Shown here: in pieces, positions 42,987-52,145 of the stretch
How positions within the stretch are numbered: the stretch's first letter is position 1
Layout: each line of letters starts with the position of its first letter
Source: Kribbella rubisoli
GTDB taxonomy: Bacteria > Actinomycetota > Actinomycetes > Propionibacteriales > Kribbellaceae
Assembly (NCBI RefSeq): GCF_004217145.1
Contig: NZ_SHKR01000011.1
Coordinates: 2,108,001-2,172,000, forward strand
Direction of reading: 5' to 3'
DNA length: 64,000 bases
The notes under the pieces: generated by a model
Databases searched by the model: none
The model's input: only the letters and a program-made list of their open reading frames with translations
What the model was told of the DNA's origin: nothing
Made by a program: the position numbers and the translations under genes

Positions 42987-43721
42987 ATGCCCGACACCGA
43001 CGACGACCAGTCCGTCGACCTCGACCCCGTCCAGCGGGAGTCCGGTGACGACGACACTGAGGCCGCCCGTGAGCGGCATGCCGCACAGGCGCGAGCCGAG
43101 GCCGACCGGCGTCCGATCGCGGACCTGACGGCCGAGGAGGACGCAGAGCGGCGCGCCGCGGAGGACGTGCAGGTCCGTCTGGCGGAAGAGGACGAGGCTG
43201 TCCGTGCAGAGCAGCTCGAGCTCGCCACCAACGAGGAGCAGGAGCTGCAGGAGCTGCGTCACCGCGACCAGCTCCTCGACGCCACCGCAGAGACCGAGCG
43301 GGCCATGAAGCTCGCGTATTCGGACCAGGTGGCCGGCGAGCGGTACCGCGCCGAGGCCACCACCGAGCGCCAGCGCTCGATCGGCGACCTGGCTCGCGGT
43401 CGTCACGAGCTGGACGAGGCAGCGGCCCACCCCGACGAGCGCGGCTCGGCCGAGCTTGCAGCGAAGGGCCGGCGCGACGAACGCGCCAGCGGCATCGAGG
43501 ATCGCCGGGCCGAGTCCGACGACCGCCTCGCGGACCGGTACGACGCTTCCGCGCGGGAGTACCGTCGCGAGGTGTCGCCGGACCCGCGCTACGCAGTACA
43601 GAATCCTCCGAAGGAGACTCCGGAGGCGCAGCTCCCCCAGGCCCGCCGCAACGTCCGCAGCCGGCTCAGGACCAAGCGGAAGACCGTCGATCGCAGTGCC
43701 GAACCCGACCTCGAGCTGTAG
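42987..43721 (+). CDS. charged coiled-coil protein of unknown function
   Basis: This is 244 residues from ATG at 42987 with AAGGAG upstream; the longer frame to 42561 is a shadow of the MATE gene. Glu, Arg, Ala and Asp dominate, with long helical stretches such as EEDAERRAAEDVQVRLAEEDEAVRAEQLEL, and no hydrophobic segment. This suggests a soluble coiled coil. I do not recognise a family. It ends next to the convergent YrdB gene. Confidence 0.7.
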   Translation: MPDTDDDQSVDLDPVQRESGDDDTEAARERHAAQARAEADRRPIADLTAEEDAERRAAEDVQVRLAEEDEAVRAEQLELATNEEQELQELRHRDQLLDATAETERAMKLAYSDQVAGERYRAEATTERQRSIGDLARGRHELDEAAAHPDERGSAELAAKGRRDERASGIEDRRAESDDRLADRYDASAREYRREVSPDPRYAVQNPPKETPEAQLPQARRNVRSRLRTKRKTVDRSAEPDLEL

Positions 43722-44072
43722 CTAGGGCTGCAGCTTCTGCGTCTGGATGATCGTCAGGTTCGCCGCGACCACGACGACGAAGACCACGCCGAGCAGCGGG
43801 TGCCCCAGGCTCCACAGGGCGGCACCCGCAAGGCCGAACACCAGCACCTTCACGACCCAGCGCACCGCCGGCGTACCGCGGGTGGCGGTCGGTGCTGCGA
43901 ACAGTCCCCAGACCACCGCCGTCACAGCCGGCAGCCCGATGGCGAGCAGCCACCGGGCGAGCGTCGTACCGCCGGTGTCCCAGCCCCACCAAGCAAAGAT
44001 GCCTAGGGCAACCAGCTCGACGAGGAACGCCAGCAGCAGGTTGCTCCACTTCCAGAGATTCAACACAGCCAC
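43722..44072 (-). CDS. YrdB/DUF2568-family membrane protein
   Basis: This is 116 residues with four hydrophobic helices and the family pattern LLAFLVELVALGIFAWWGW followed by WGLFAAPTA. The function is unknown. It lies 3 nt downstream of the DUF4913 gene and so is at the end of the secretion-like operon, though it need not belong to it functionally. Confidence 0.8.
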   Translation of the reverse strand: MAVLNLWKWSNLLLAFLVELVALGIFAWWGWDTGGTTLARWLLAIGLPAVTAVVWGLFAAPTATRGTPAVRWVVKVLVFGLAGAALWSLGHPLLGVVFVVVVAANLTIIQTQKLQP

Positions 44073-44075
44073 ATG

Positions 44076-44453
44076 TCAGATGCCGCGGATGTTCGGCTGG
44101 CGCTGGTCGAAGAACAGGCCGGCCGGCGGCTCCTGCACCGGCAGCGGCGGGATCGGGTAGTCGGTGTGGACGTTGTTCCGGCAGGCCGCGAACGGGCCGT
44201 CCGGGTCGAGCAGTGCCATCATGTGCGGGTCCGCGTGGTCACGCCACCAGACCGACATCCCGGTCGCCGGGTCGAGCCGCAGGTGCTCCCACGCACGCCA
44301 GATCGAGTCGAGCCGGCTGAGTGCCTCCGCGTGCCGGTACCACTCGGGGCACCAGACGAACTGCTGCCCGAGCCGCCGGGTGTAGAGGTAGATCAGCCGG
44401 TCTTCGACGAACGCCGCGACGTGTGGATAGAAGAGCTCCTGTTCACCATCCAC
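44076..44453 (-). CDS. DUF4913 protein
   Basis: This is 125 residues from GTG at 44453. The DUF4913 pattern is clear: VAAFVEDRLIYLYTRRLG, WCPEWYRHAEALSRLDSIWRAWEHLR and GMSVWWRDHADPHMMALLDPDGPF. The domain is common in actinobacterial conjugation-like clusters and plasmids. Its role is unknown. It overlaps the end of the TraG-like gene by 11 nt, tying it to the secretion operon. Confidence 0.82.
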   Translation of the reverse strand: MDGEQELFYPHVAAFVEDRLIYLYTRRLGQQFVWCPEWYRHAEALSRLDSIWRAWEHLRLDPATGMSVWWRDHADPHMMALLDPDGPFAACRNNVHTDYPIPPLPVQEPPAGLFFDQRQPNIRGI

Positions 44454-46287
44454 CTCGGTTGTCCCCTTCGTTCTGCTCCCAGACCGGCCGGTCCGGGCCG
44501 CGCTGCGGCGGGGGCGCCTGTCCGCCGGTGCCTGCGGACACCCACGGGTTGTTGCTCACCGGGACGTTCGCGGCCGCTCCCGGATCGTACTTCGCCAGCG
44601 ACGCCTTCACCGCACCGGCGTCCGGCCGGGTGAACCACGGGACGGTCTTCACCAGCGTCGCCGGGATCCCCGACGGGAACACGACCGCGCGACCGGGCGG
44701 CATCGAGGCGAGGTCGGAGACCTCCATGATGTTGTGCCGCTGGACCTGCGAGCTGGTCCCGCGCTTGCCCTCGTTGTACGACACCGAGTTCGAGTTGATG
44801 TCGTAGTCGCCGATCATCTTGCTGAGGTTCTCGAGGAAGGACGCGTCCGCCGCGCCACCGCCGTACACCCGGATGTTGGCCGAGCCCCACAGCTTCTGCA
44901 TGCCGTGGTCGCCCCAGCACTCCTGACCCTGCGCCCAGGACTGCAGGATCGTCATCAGCACGATCCCGCGGGAACCGAAGTGCGAGTACAGGTCGGGCAG
45001 GTTCTTCCACCGGCACACGTTCGCGGCCTCGTCCAGTACGCCGACCAGCGGGCTGGGCATGCGGCCCATCGGGCAGCCGCGGGCGAACTGCTCCGCCGCC
45101 TCGACGACGGCGACCGTCAGCGCGGTGACCAGCGGACCCGCCGTACCCGCGCCTTCCTTGGAGAGGCTGTACAGCGTGCCGCCCTTGCGGACGAACTCGT
45201 GCGGGTTGAACTGCGGGCGATTGTCGTTCGGCCCGCTCGGGACGACCCAGCGCGTGACCTTGCGGTTGATCAGGAACTGCGCGCTCTGCTGCGCCGTACC
45301 GTAGACACCCGCACGCTGCTTGTCCGGCGCGTTGATGACACCGGACAGCGCATCCGCGGACATCTGCAGGCCCGGGGTGTTGCGCAGGATCCGCTCCGGC
45401 TCGTCGTTGCGCTGGTCGGCGAGCCAGCTGTAGACCTGCGTGATCGGGCGCTTCGCCACCGCGGCGGCGAGCAGCAGACCCGCCAGCAGGTCAGTACCCG
45501 CAGCGTCGAAGAACGCGTCGGTCTGGGCGCCGACCTGGCGCTGCGACGCGACGAAGTGCTCAGCGAGCTCGCGGGCCTTGGTCTCGTCGGTGATGTAGCT
45601 CAGCGGGTTCCACCACCAGGTGTTCGGCTCCTCGCAGACCTCCTGCGGGTCGAACACCCAGACCGGGCCCTTCTCCGTGCGCGGGCCACGGGTGGCGTCG
45701 ACGATGTCGCGCTTGTTGGAGGTGGCAACGACACACCCGGGCGCGTCCAGGATCGCCGGCACCGCGCGTGACGTGGTCTTACCGGTTCGGGGACCCCAGA
45801 TGTCGACATGCATGTCTTCCCAGTTGCCGAAGACCTCGAGGTTGTCCCGGACCGTGCGGCCGATCAGAATCCCCGGGCCCGCGTGCCCGGCGCCGAGCTG
45901 GTTCGCCTTCTCCTGCGCGCCTTCGCGGGTGAGCTTGTAGATCTCGGACCGCTTCGACATCAGCTGCGCCTGCCGGTCGACCCGGCCGACCGACTTCTGC
46001 CGGCTCCGGAAGTACCAGAAGCCGGTGCCGACGAGACCGAACAGCACGACCAGCTCGATGATCAGTACGCCGGTGGCCGCGCCGGACCAGTCCAGGTGTC
46101 CCTTCATCAGATCGACGATCGCGTCGAACGGGTTGCCCACCGGCGGCGAGCCGTTGATCGCCGCCGCGACCTTCATCGCGCCCCAGAGCGAGAACACGAC
46201 CAGTGCGAACACACCGACCGCGGCGAAGATCAGGATCGACTCGGGCGACAGCCCGCCCGGTCCGGTGCTTTTCCTGCCCTGGGCCAT
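44443..46287 (-). CDS. TraG/VirD4-like coupling ATPase
   Basis: This is 614 residues. Two N-terminal membrane helices (about 18-41 and 70-93) precede a cytoplasmic ATPase domain with Walker A GPRTGKT (165-171) and Walker B LVGVLDE (414-420). Coupling proteins of this type recruit substrates to type IV secretion systems. The C-terminus is Pro/Gly-rich and ends in an acidic/Trp tail, a plausible substrate-contact region. It starts in the stop codon of the VirB4-like gene (TAATG), so expression is coupled. Confidence 0.88.
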   Translation of the reverse strand: MAQGRKSTGPGGLSPESILIFAAVGVFALVVFSLWGAMKVAAAINGSPPVGNPFDAIVDLMKGHLDWSGAATGVLIIELVVLFGLVGTGFWYFRSRQKSVGRVDRQAQLMSKRSEIYKLTREGAQEKANQLGAGHAGPGILIGRTVRDNLEVFGNWEDMHVDIWGPRTGKTTSRAVPAILDAPGCVVATSNKRDIVDATRGPRTEKGPVWVFDPQEVCEEPNTWWWNPLSYITDETKARELAEHFVASQRQVGAQTDAFFDAAGTDLLAGLLLAAAVAKRPITQVYSWLADQRNDEPERILRNTPGLQMSADALSGVINAPDKQRAGVYGTAQQSAQFLINRKVTRWVVPSGPNDNRPQFNPHEFVRKGGTLYSLSKEGAGTAGPLVTALTVAVVEAAEQFARGCPMGRMPSPLVGVLDEAANVCRWKNLPDLYSHFGSRGIVLMTILQSWAQGQECWGDHGMQKLWGSANIRVYGGGAADASFLENLSKMIGDYDINSNSVSYNEGKRGTSSQVQRHNIMEVSDLASMPPGRAVVFPSGIPATLVKTVPWFTRPDAGAVKASLAKYDPGAAANVPVSNNPWVSAGTGGQAPPPQRGPDRPVWEQNEGDNRGGW

Positions 46288-47900
46288 TACTCGTCAACTC
46301 CCGTTCGGGCGACCACTCGGGTGGTGGGGTCGGGCGGCGGCAGCATCGCCGGATCGTCCAGGCTGTACTCGCCGACGACCGCCTCGCTGCCGTCCGGTGC
46401 GACCTCCACCTTCAGCGGCTTGCCGTCCTCGCCGGTCTTCCACAGCTTGTTGGTGTCGTTGATCTCCCGCTCGACGCTGGTCAGGCCGACGTGCACCGGG
46501 ATGCCCGGGCGGCCACCGACCTTGACCAGGAAGTTGCCTCGCCCGGGCGGCGCGGCTTCCTGACCGGTGGCCGGGTCCCAGGCGGGCGGGTCCTGCCAGC
46601 CGATGAGCATGTTCTGCTCTTCCTGCGACATCGGCACGACCTCGGTCAGGTTCTCCATCTCGGCCCGCGGCAAACCGCCGCAGATGACCATGCCGGAACG
46701 CTCGACGAAACCCTTCGCCTTCATCCGGTCCTCGGGGTTCTGCAGCGCCAGCAGGTCGGACATGGTGTGCGAGATCATCGCCATCCCGACGCCACGCTGC
46801 CGGTTCAGCCGTGTCAGGGCGTCGACGCGGTCGACCAGACCGCTCCCGGCCCGCAGCACCCGCCACAACTCGTCGAGGATGACGAAGTAGTGCCGCCGCG
46901 GCTCCAGGCCGGCGTCGGCCAACGCCTGCGAGACCGCGACCGCGCCGAACCCGTACGACCAGCAGGCCAGCAGTACGGCGGCCTGCAGGCTGGTCTCGGA
47001 GTCGTCGATGTTGGAGACGTCGAACACGACCGGCCGGTCGAGCTGCATCGGGTTGTCGGTCTGCTCGGAGAAGATCTCGCCGAGCCGGCCGCCGCCGACC
47101 AGACCGATCAGCGATGCCTCGAGGCCTTCGGTGATCTGCCGGTAGCGGTCCAGGCTGCCGCGGTCCAGGGCCACGTTGCGGACCCGGTCCGGAGCGTCCT
47201 GCACGACCTGGAGCAGGTCGCGCAGCACCGGCGTCCCTTGGAAGCGCTCGTCGAGGACCTTGAGCGCCTCGTCGAGGATGGTCTCCTCGCGGTCGTTCGG
47301 CGGCTGCGAGCGCATGATCGAGATCAGCGCCGAGACCATCGTCTGCCGGCGGCCGTGCGCGTCGGCCTGGATCGCCTCGCGCGCCTTGCCGGTCAGCCGG
47401 AGCGCGGCCTCACGGGACTCACCCGGGTCGAGCACGTTCAGGTGCCCACGGCCACGACCGAGCTGGATGACCTGGCCGCCGAGGGCCTCGATCAGGTCCT
47501 TGTAGTCGGGCTTGAGGTCGCCCAGCACGAGCGGCATCACGCCGTACCCGGCCAGGCCGAGCGCCATCCGCCGGGTGATCGTCGACTTGCCCAGACCCGG
47601 CTTGCCGAGCACGAACATCGACGGGTTCGAGATCAGCTTGGCCCGCATGAACCAGCTGATCGGGTCACAGCACATGGTCGCGCCGGACAGGATGTTCCGC
47701 CCGATCGGCACACCGACCATCGGGCTGCCGGTGCCGGCCGCGAACGGCCACATACCGCAGACCTGCACCGTCGTCCCGCGCCACTCGGGCGCTGCCTGCA
47801 GGTACGTCGAATAGCCGCCGCCCGGGCCGGGCCAACCCCGCGGCATCGGCCGCTTGCCCCGCTTGCTCGGATCGACCGGCTTCTTCTGCTTCTGGCTCAC
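46287..47900 (-). CDS. VirB4-like type IV secretion ATPase
   Basis: This is 537 residues from GTG at 47900, which has GGGGAG 5 nt upstream; the frame to 48059 runs through repeat copy B and is not coding. Walker A GKPGLGKST (99-107) and Walker B FVILDE (339-344) are intact, with the downstream RQRGVGMAMISHT sensor region typical of VirB4/TraC. It would power assembly or transport in a type IV system. It has no membrane segment. Confidence 0.85.
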   Translation of the reverse strand: MSQKQKKPVDPSKRGKRPMPRGWPGPGGGYSTYLQAAPEWRGTTVQVCGMWPFAAGTGSPMVGVPIGRNILSGATMCCDPISWFMRAKLISNPSMFVLGKPGLGKSTITRRMALGLAGYGVMPLVLGDLKPDYKDLIEALGGQVIQLGRGRGHLNVLDPGESREAALRLTGKAREAIQADAHGRRQTMVSALISIMRSQPPNDREETILDEALKVLDERFQGTPVLRDLLQVVQDAPDRVRNVALDRGSLDRYRQITEGLEASLIGLVGGGRLGEIFSEQTDNPMQLDRPVVFDVSNIDDSETSLQAAVLLACWSYGFGAVAVSQALADAGLEPRRHYFVILDELWRVLRAGSGLVDRVDALTRLNRQRGVGMAMISHTMSDLLALQNPEDRMKAKGFVERSGMVICGGLPRAEMENLTEVVPMSQEEQNMLIGWQDPPAWDPATGQEAAPPGRGNFLVKVGGRPGIPVHVGLTSVEREINDTNKLWKTGEDGKPLKVEVAPDGSEAVVGEYSLDDPAMLPPPDPTTRVVARTGVDE

Positions 47901-47939
47901 TGTGACTCCCCAGAGGTCACCGTGCTGCTTTGTCCAGGT

Positions 47940-48096
47940 CCTGTGTGGTGATCCAGCGCCGTAGCGAGGAGGTGCTCGGTGCGGTGCATCGGCGCGCGGG
48001 GGCGAAGGTCTCGATGCGGAGCATCGTGGCCTTTGCACCCGTGCGGCGAGGTGCCGCACCGAGTGCCCCGCAGTAGGCGATGGATCACCACACAGG
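47940..48096. repeat. long palindromic intergenic repeat, copy B
   Basis: Outer arms 47940-47955 and 48081-48096 form a perfect 16-bp stem (CCTGTGTGGTGATCCA), extended by 4 bp after one mismatch. The core matches copy A (42/44 at 47956-47999), but copy B has about 50 extra bases near the apex, including a GATGC/GCATC hairpin. It fills the 202-nt gap between the VirB4-like and SCO6880-like genes, so it lies inside a polycistronic unit and may partly terminate or process the transcript. Confidence 0.85.
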
Positions 48097-48102
48097 GCCT
48101 AA

Positions 48103-49611
48103 TCATAGAGACTCCCGCAGCCCGGCCGGCACGGCCAGGTGATTCTGCAGTACGACGCCCAGCGGCAGCGCGGCCACGAACGCGGAGTCCTGCGACCCGA
48201 ACGCCGGGCGGAGCAGGACGCGCGCGGTGGCGCCCAGGTTGTCGATGGCGGCGATCATGTCCGGGATCTGCTCGACCGTCATCACCGTGCCGGTGACGAT
48301 CATGCCGAAGTTGACCAGACCCGCACCGCGCGCTTCCTCCTGCGCGGACCGGTCGGCGGCACGTGCCTCGGCCAGGCTGCGGGCGGACGGCCGGCTCGAC
48401 GTACTGGCGCGGAACGACGCGTTGCGCTTGTCGGCCTCGACCATGCGCGCCGACGTACCGGCGTCGAGCGGGCGGTAGAGCAGGGTGACGCGCTTGCGGT
48501 CGATGTCGACGTGCGGCGCGACCAGCTGCGACAGCACCGACGAGAACACCTCACCGCGCGGCGCCTGCGACATCTGCCAGGTCACCGACCAGGCCGAGTC
48601 GTGCCGGTACTTGTCCCAGAACGCCTGCGCACCGGACGGGCCGACGTCGGTCCACTGCAGCTCGGGCGGCATGCCCTGACCACGAGCCTCATCGATGAGT
48701 ACGGCGGACGCCGGGTCGTACGCGATCCGGATCGCCTCGCACAGCTCCTGCGCGTTGACCGGCCGGGCCGCACCCGCACCGGTCGCGTTCAGGCTCTGGG
48801 TCAGTGCAGGCAGCCGGGCCGCGAGCTCGCGACCCATGTCGTCTTCCTTACGGCGCTTGCCGCTGCGGTCGGTGCCCTTGAAGGTCAGGGCGACCCGGGC
48901 GGAGACGAGCGCCGAGCCCTCCGGGTAGGTCTGCACGACCTCGGTCAGCATCGCGCGGGCGATCGCCGGCGTACCGTCCATCATGTTGTTGCCGACCTCA
49001 CGGCGCAGCCGGATGCCGGTGTCGGGGGCGCTCTCGACGGTCACCGAGGCGGCGACGATGCCCGGCTCGTGACCGAGCGACGCCAACCACTGGCCCCAGT
49101 GCGCGACCCAGATGTCGACCTGCTCCTCGTCCACCAGCGAGGCACCGTCCGGCTCCGCGTTGATGACGACCGTGAAGTGCCGGGTGCTCGGGTAGTAGAG
49201 CAGGGCGAACGGGCGCCCGTACGAGTCCTTGTACTCACTCAGCTGGGACGACGCGGCCAAGCCGGGGAGCTGGAACTTGCCCCACGCCGTACGGCCGAGA
49301 GGACCGGATCGGTAGATGTTGTGCTTTGCCATCTTTGCTCGCTGCCATCCAATTCGGGTCGAGATCCGTTGCAGCGTGGACTGCCCATGCTTGTCCTTGG
49401 TCATCAGCAGCAGCAGTACGACGCCGACGACCAGCAGCGTGACCATCGCTGCGGGAAGACCGCCGGACATCGTCGCGATGACGACCATCAGCAGGCCACC
49501 CATCAGGATGGCTGTGCCGAGCATGCCCAAGCCGCCGATACCCGCCGAGGCGGGCTGGCGCCAGTTGCCGTAGGTGCGAGGTGCGCGTCGTACGTTCTCA
49601 GCCGCTGCCAC
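48103..49611 (-). CDS. SCO6880-family protein (type IV secretion-associated)
   Basis: This is 502 residues from GTG at 49611 with GGAAGG upstream. Two adjacent membrane helices lie near the N-terminus (about 28-70, IGGLGMLGTAILMGGLLMVVIA). The long soluble region is that of the SCO6880 family found in actinobacterial conjugation-like clusters, where it occupies the place of PrgI/VirB3-type components fused to a VirB4-N-like domain. The exact role is unproven. It overlaps the preceding TrbL-like gene by 14 nt. Confidence 0.75.
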   Translation of the reverse strand: MAAAENVRRAPRTYGNWRQPASAGIGGLGMLGTAILMGGLLMVVIATMSGGLPAAMVTLLVVGVVLLLLMTKDKHGQSTLQRISTRIGWQRAKMAKHNIYRSGPLGRTAWGKFQLPGLAASSQLSEYKDSYGRPFALLYYPSTRHFTVVINAEPDGASLVDEEQVDIWVAHWGQWLASLGHEPGIVAASVTVESAPDTGIRLRREVGNNMMDGTPAIARAMLTEVVQTYPEGSALVSARVALTFKGTDRSGKRRKEDDMGRELAARLPALTQSLNATGAGAARPVNAQELCEAIRIAYDPASAVLIDEARGQGMPPELQWTDVGPSGAQAFWDKYRHDSAWSVTWQMSQAPRGEVFSSVLSQLVAPHVDIDRKRVTLLYRPLDAGTSARMVEADKRNASFRASTSSRPSARSLAEARAADRSAQEEARGAGLVNFGMIVTGTVMTVEQIPDMIAAIDNLGATARVLLRPAFGSQDSAFVAALPLGVVLQNHLAVPAGLRESL

Positions 49612-51190
49612 TTGGGCCTTCCGGTGTCGGTTGGTCGTCGCCTCCGCCGCTGCCGCTAGGGCCAGGTGGAGGTGGAGGCTGGTTGCCTCCGCCGCTCTGC
49701 TGTCCGCCGCCCCCGCCGCCCCGGCTCGAGCCGCCGGAGCCGTTGCTGCCGCTCGGGCCGCTGCTCGAAGACTGCGAGGCGGCTGCGTCGCCCTGGTCGG
49801 TGGTCTCGGCCGCCGCCGTCTTGCCTGCGTCCGAGATGCCCTTGGCAATCGCCACGCCCACAATGACCGGCGCAGCCACGGCCGCTACCGGTGCGGCCGC
49901 CGCAGCTCCGGCACCCGCGCCCGCTCCGGCCCCGGCCCCGGCCCCGGCCCCAGCACCGGCGCCCGCTCCGGCTGCCGCGCCTTCGCCACCGGCCGCGGCA
50001 CCTTCACCAGCACCGGCAGCACCCTCACCGGCACCGCCGCCACCACTCGGAGCCTGCTGCTGTGCTCTACCGACGTTCTGCGCGCCGGACGGGCCGTCGC
50101 CTCCGCCTCCGCCGCCGTCGTCGGCGCCCTGGCTGGTCTGCTTGTTCGCCATGTCGCCCAGCTTGTCCATGCCGGGCATCATCTTGGCCGCGATCATGCC
50201 GGCGCCGGCCGCGCCCGCGGTGGCCGAGACCATCGGCACGATGAACCGCATCAGGGCCGGCAACGCGAACAGCGCGAGCACCAGCATCGTCAGGCCGGTG
50301 ACCACGTTCATCACCAGGCTGCCGACGTCGGCAGCATTGGTGCCGTCGTAGTGCAGCGGGGCGCCGTTGTTCGAGACCAGGCGGATCGCTGTCGCGTAGA
50401 CGATCGCCGCCACCGGTTTGTAGAGGATGAAGGCGAGCAACCACGCGATTATTCGTTTGAACCAATTTCGGCCCATCTCGGTGTTCGTCGCGGCGGCCGA
50501 GATCGGCAGTACGCCGAGCAGCAGGATCAGCATCGCGCTGCGGACGACCATCAGCACGATCTGGATCACGCCGGCGATCACGCACAGGATGCCGACCGCG
50601 ATCATGATGCCGATCAGCAGCGGTGAACCGGCGAGTGCCGCGACCGCGGCGAAGCCCAGCACCACGGACATGCTCGCACCGAACGCCTTCGCGTCGCCGG
50701 AGCCCATCTTGTCGCAGTTCTTGATCCAGAGGTCTCCGCTCGAACTCAGCGAGGAGCTGACGATGCACTTGGAGAACGTGTCGCCGGCGGTGATCAGCGC
50801 CTGAGCGACGGCGATCGAGAAGGCCGAGGCGACCCCCAGGGTGATCAGCGAGCGGAGCAGATCGCGAGCCGACTCACCGCGCTGTGTCCAGGCCATCTGG
50901 ATGGCGCCGACGATCAGCCCGATCGCCGCGATGAACAGGGCAATGAACTGCGTGTGCGACCAGACCCAGCTGACCGTGTCGTTGGCCGGCTGACCGGGAG
51001 CGCCCTCCACCGACGGTGTCGGCACGTAGATCCAGAACGTCGCGATCGTGGACATCAAGGTGCCGACCGCACCGGAGATTGCGTCGAGGATGGGCTGGAA
51101 CACGAACTTCATCACCGCTTCCATGGCGGGGGCAAGGACCGCCGAGACGGCTTCTTTCAGCAGATCCGTGGCCCAGTTGAGCGGAATCAT
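49598..51190 (-). CDS. TrbL/VirB6-like channel protein with low-complexity tail
   Basis: This is 530 residues. About six to eight membrane helices (residues 80-345) include the block AATNTEMGRNWFKRIIAWLLAFILYKPVAAIVYATAI. Residues from about 365 on are Gly/Ala/Ser/Pro-rich, including an alternating Gly-Ala tract encoded by CCGGCC repeats, and probably disordered and cytoplasmic or periplasmic. TrbL/VirB6 proteins form the inner-membrane channel. It is paralogous to the gene just upstream. Confidence 0.82.
   Translation of the reverse strand: MIPLNWATDLLKEAVSAVLAPAMEAVMKFVFQPILDAISGAVGTLMSTIATFWIYVPTPSVEGAPGQPANDTVSWVWSHTQFIALFIAAIGLIVGAIQMAWTQRGESARDLLRSLITLGVASAFSIAVAQALITAGDTFSKCIVSSSLSSSGDLWIKNCDKMGSGDAKAFGASMSVVLGFAAVAALAGSPLLIGIMIAVGILCVIAGVIQIVLMVVRSAMLILLLGVLPISAAATNTEMGRNWFKRIIAWLLAFILYKPVAAIVYATAIRLVSNNGAPLHYDGTNAADVGSLVMNVVTGLTMLVLALFALPALMRFIVPMVSATAGAAGAGMIAAKMMPGMDKLGDMANKQTSQGADDGGGGGGDGPSGAQNVGRAQQQAPSGGGGAGEGAAGAGEGAAAGGEGAAAGAGAGAGAGAGAGAGAGAGAGAAAAAPVAAVAAPVIVGVAIAKGISDAGKTAAAETTDQGDAAASQSSSSGPSGSNGSGGSSRGGGGGGQQSGGGNQPPPPPGPSGSGGGDDQPTPEGPSGSG
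49921..49972. repeat. CCGGCC tandem hexamer repeat in coding sequence
   Basis: Several CCCCGG/CCGGCC units in tandem encode an alternating Gly-Ala tract of the TrbL-like protein. Such repeats are prone to slippage and length change. Confidence 0.75.
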
Positions 51191-51191
51191 G

Positions 51192-52145
51192 TCAAGACGT
51201 CCTCGGGGAGACGAATCGAAGAATGGCCGGCAGCGCGACGATCGCCAGCAGCATCATCGTGGCGCCCGTGACGATCTTGAGGGTCTGCGGCGTCCCGGCG
51301 GGCGCGCCGTCCACGGTCGGCACCGACATCAGGTAGATCGCGGTCGCGTAGATCAGCGCCGCGACCGGTTTATATATGATGAATCCGGCCAGCCAGGCGA
51401 GCGACCGCTTGAACCACATCATCCCCATCTCGGTGTTGGTCGCCGCCGCGGTCAACGGGAGCACACCGACCAGCAGCACGAGCATGCCGTAGCGGATGAT
51501 CATCAGCGCGAGCTGGATGATGGACGAGATCACCATCAGGATGCCGACGAAGATCACCAGCAACCAGCCGAACTGCTCGGCGGGACTCTTCAGCGGGTTC
51601 ACCAGCGCTTCCGTGAGCGCATCGGTGAAGCACTGGTCCTTGGTGTTCGCCGGATTGGCGGTGTCCAGAACCGGCACGGCGACACAGTGATTCTTGGCGT
51701 TCAGCGCCTCGTGGACGATCCAGGTGGAGAACCCGTCCGCTGCCGCGATCAACGTCCCGGCGAAGGCCGTCGCGGAGGCCGTCACCACGACCAGCGTGAT
51801 CAGCGACCGGAGGATCTCCTTGGCCGGCTCACCACGGTGCGAGATCGCCATCTGGACCGCGCCGACGATGACCGCGAGCGAGGCGATGAACACCATGATG
51901 AAGTTCGTGTGCTGCTGCACCCAGATGGCCGGGGTGTTCTGCGCGATGTCCGGGGTCTGGATGTTGATCCAGAGCAGGGCGACCGCATTCATTACCGCCT
52001 CGACGGCATTCACGACGACGCTGGCGATGGCCTGGAAGATGAAGTCGAAGAACTTGCCGAAGGCCCATTGGATCGCGGTCTGCAGGCCGTCCCGGATGCA
52101 GTCGTCCCAGTCCCACGGCCACTTGGAGCATCCAAGGGCGATCAT
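51192..52145 (-). CDS. TrbL/VirB6-like channel protein, second paralog
   Basis: This is 317 residues. It aligns by eye with the neighbour across AATNTEMGMMWFKRSLAWLAGFIIYKPVAALIYATAI and the final ALPAILRFVSP, but it lacks the long low-complexity tail. About six membrane helices are visible. It starts 4 nt before the end of the upstream gene (ATGA) and ends 1 nt before the next start. Two diverged copies suggest a heteromeric channel. Confidence 0.82.
   Translation of the reverse strand: MIALGCSKWPWDWDDCIRDGLQTAIQWAFGKFFDFIFQAIASVVVNAVEAVMNAVALLWINIQTPDIAQNTPAIWVQQHTNFIMVFIASLAVIVGAVQMAISHRGEPAKEILRSLITLVVVTASATAFAGTLIAAADGFSTWIVHEALNAKNHCVAVPVLDTANPANTKDQCFTDALTEALVNPLKSPAEQFGWLLVIFVGILMVISSIIQLALMIIRYGMLVLLVGVLPLTAAATNTEMGMMWFKRSLAWLAGFIIYKPVAALIYATAIYLMSVPTVDGAPAGTPQTLKIVTGATMMLLAIVALPAILRFVSPRTS

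Noticed and set aside
41041..43086. 681-residue minus-strand open frame
   Set aside because: Antisense to the MATE gene and crosses the dnaB promoter region; composition is Arg/Gln/Asp-rich without any domain.
46203..47951. 582-residue plus-strand open frame opposite the VirB4-like gene
   Set aside because: Low-complexity antisense frame; the minus-strand gene has Walker motifs and a ribosome site.
47901..48059. N-terminal extension of the VirB4-like protein
   Set aside because: It runs through palindromic repeat copy B; the GTG at 47900 has its own GGGGAG site.
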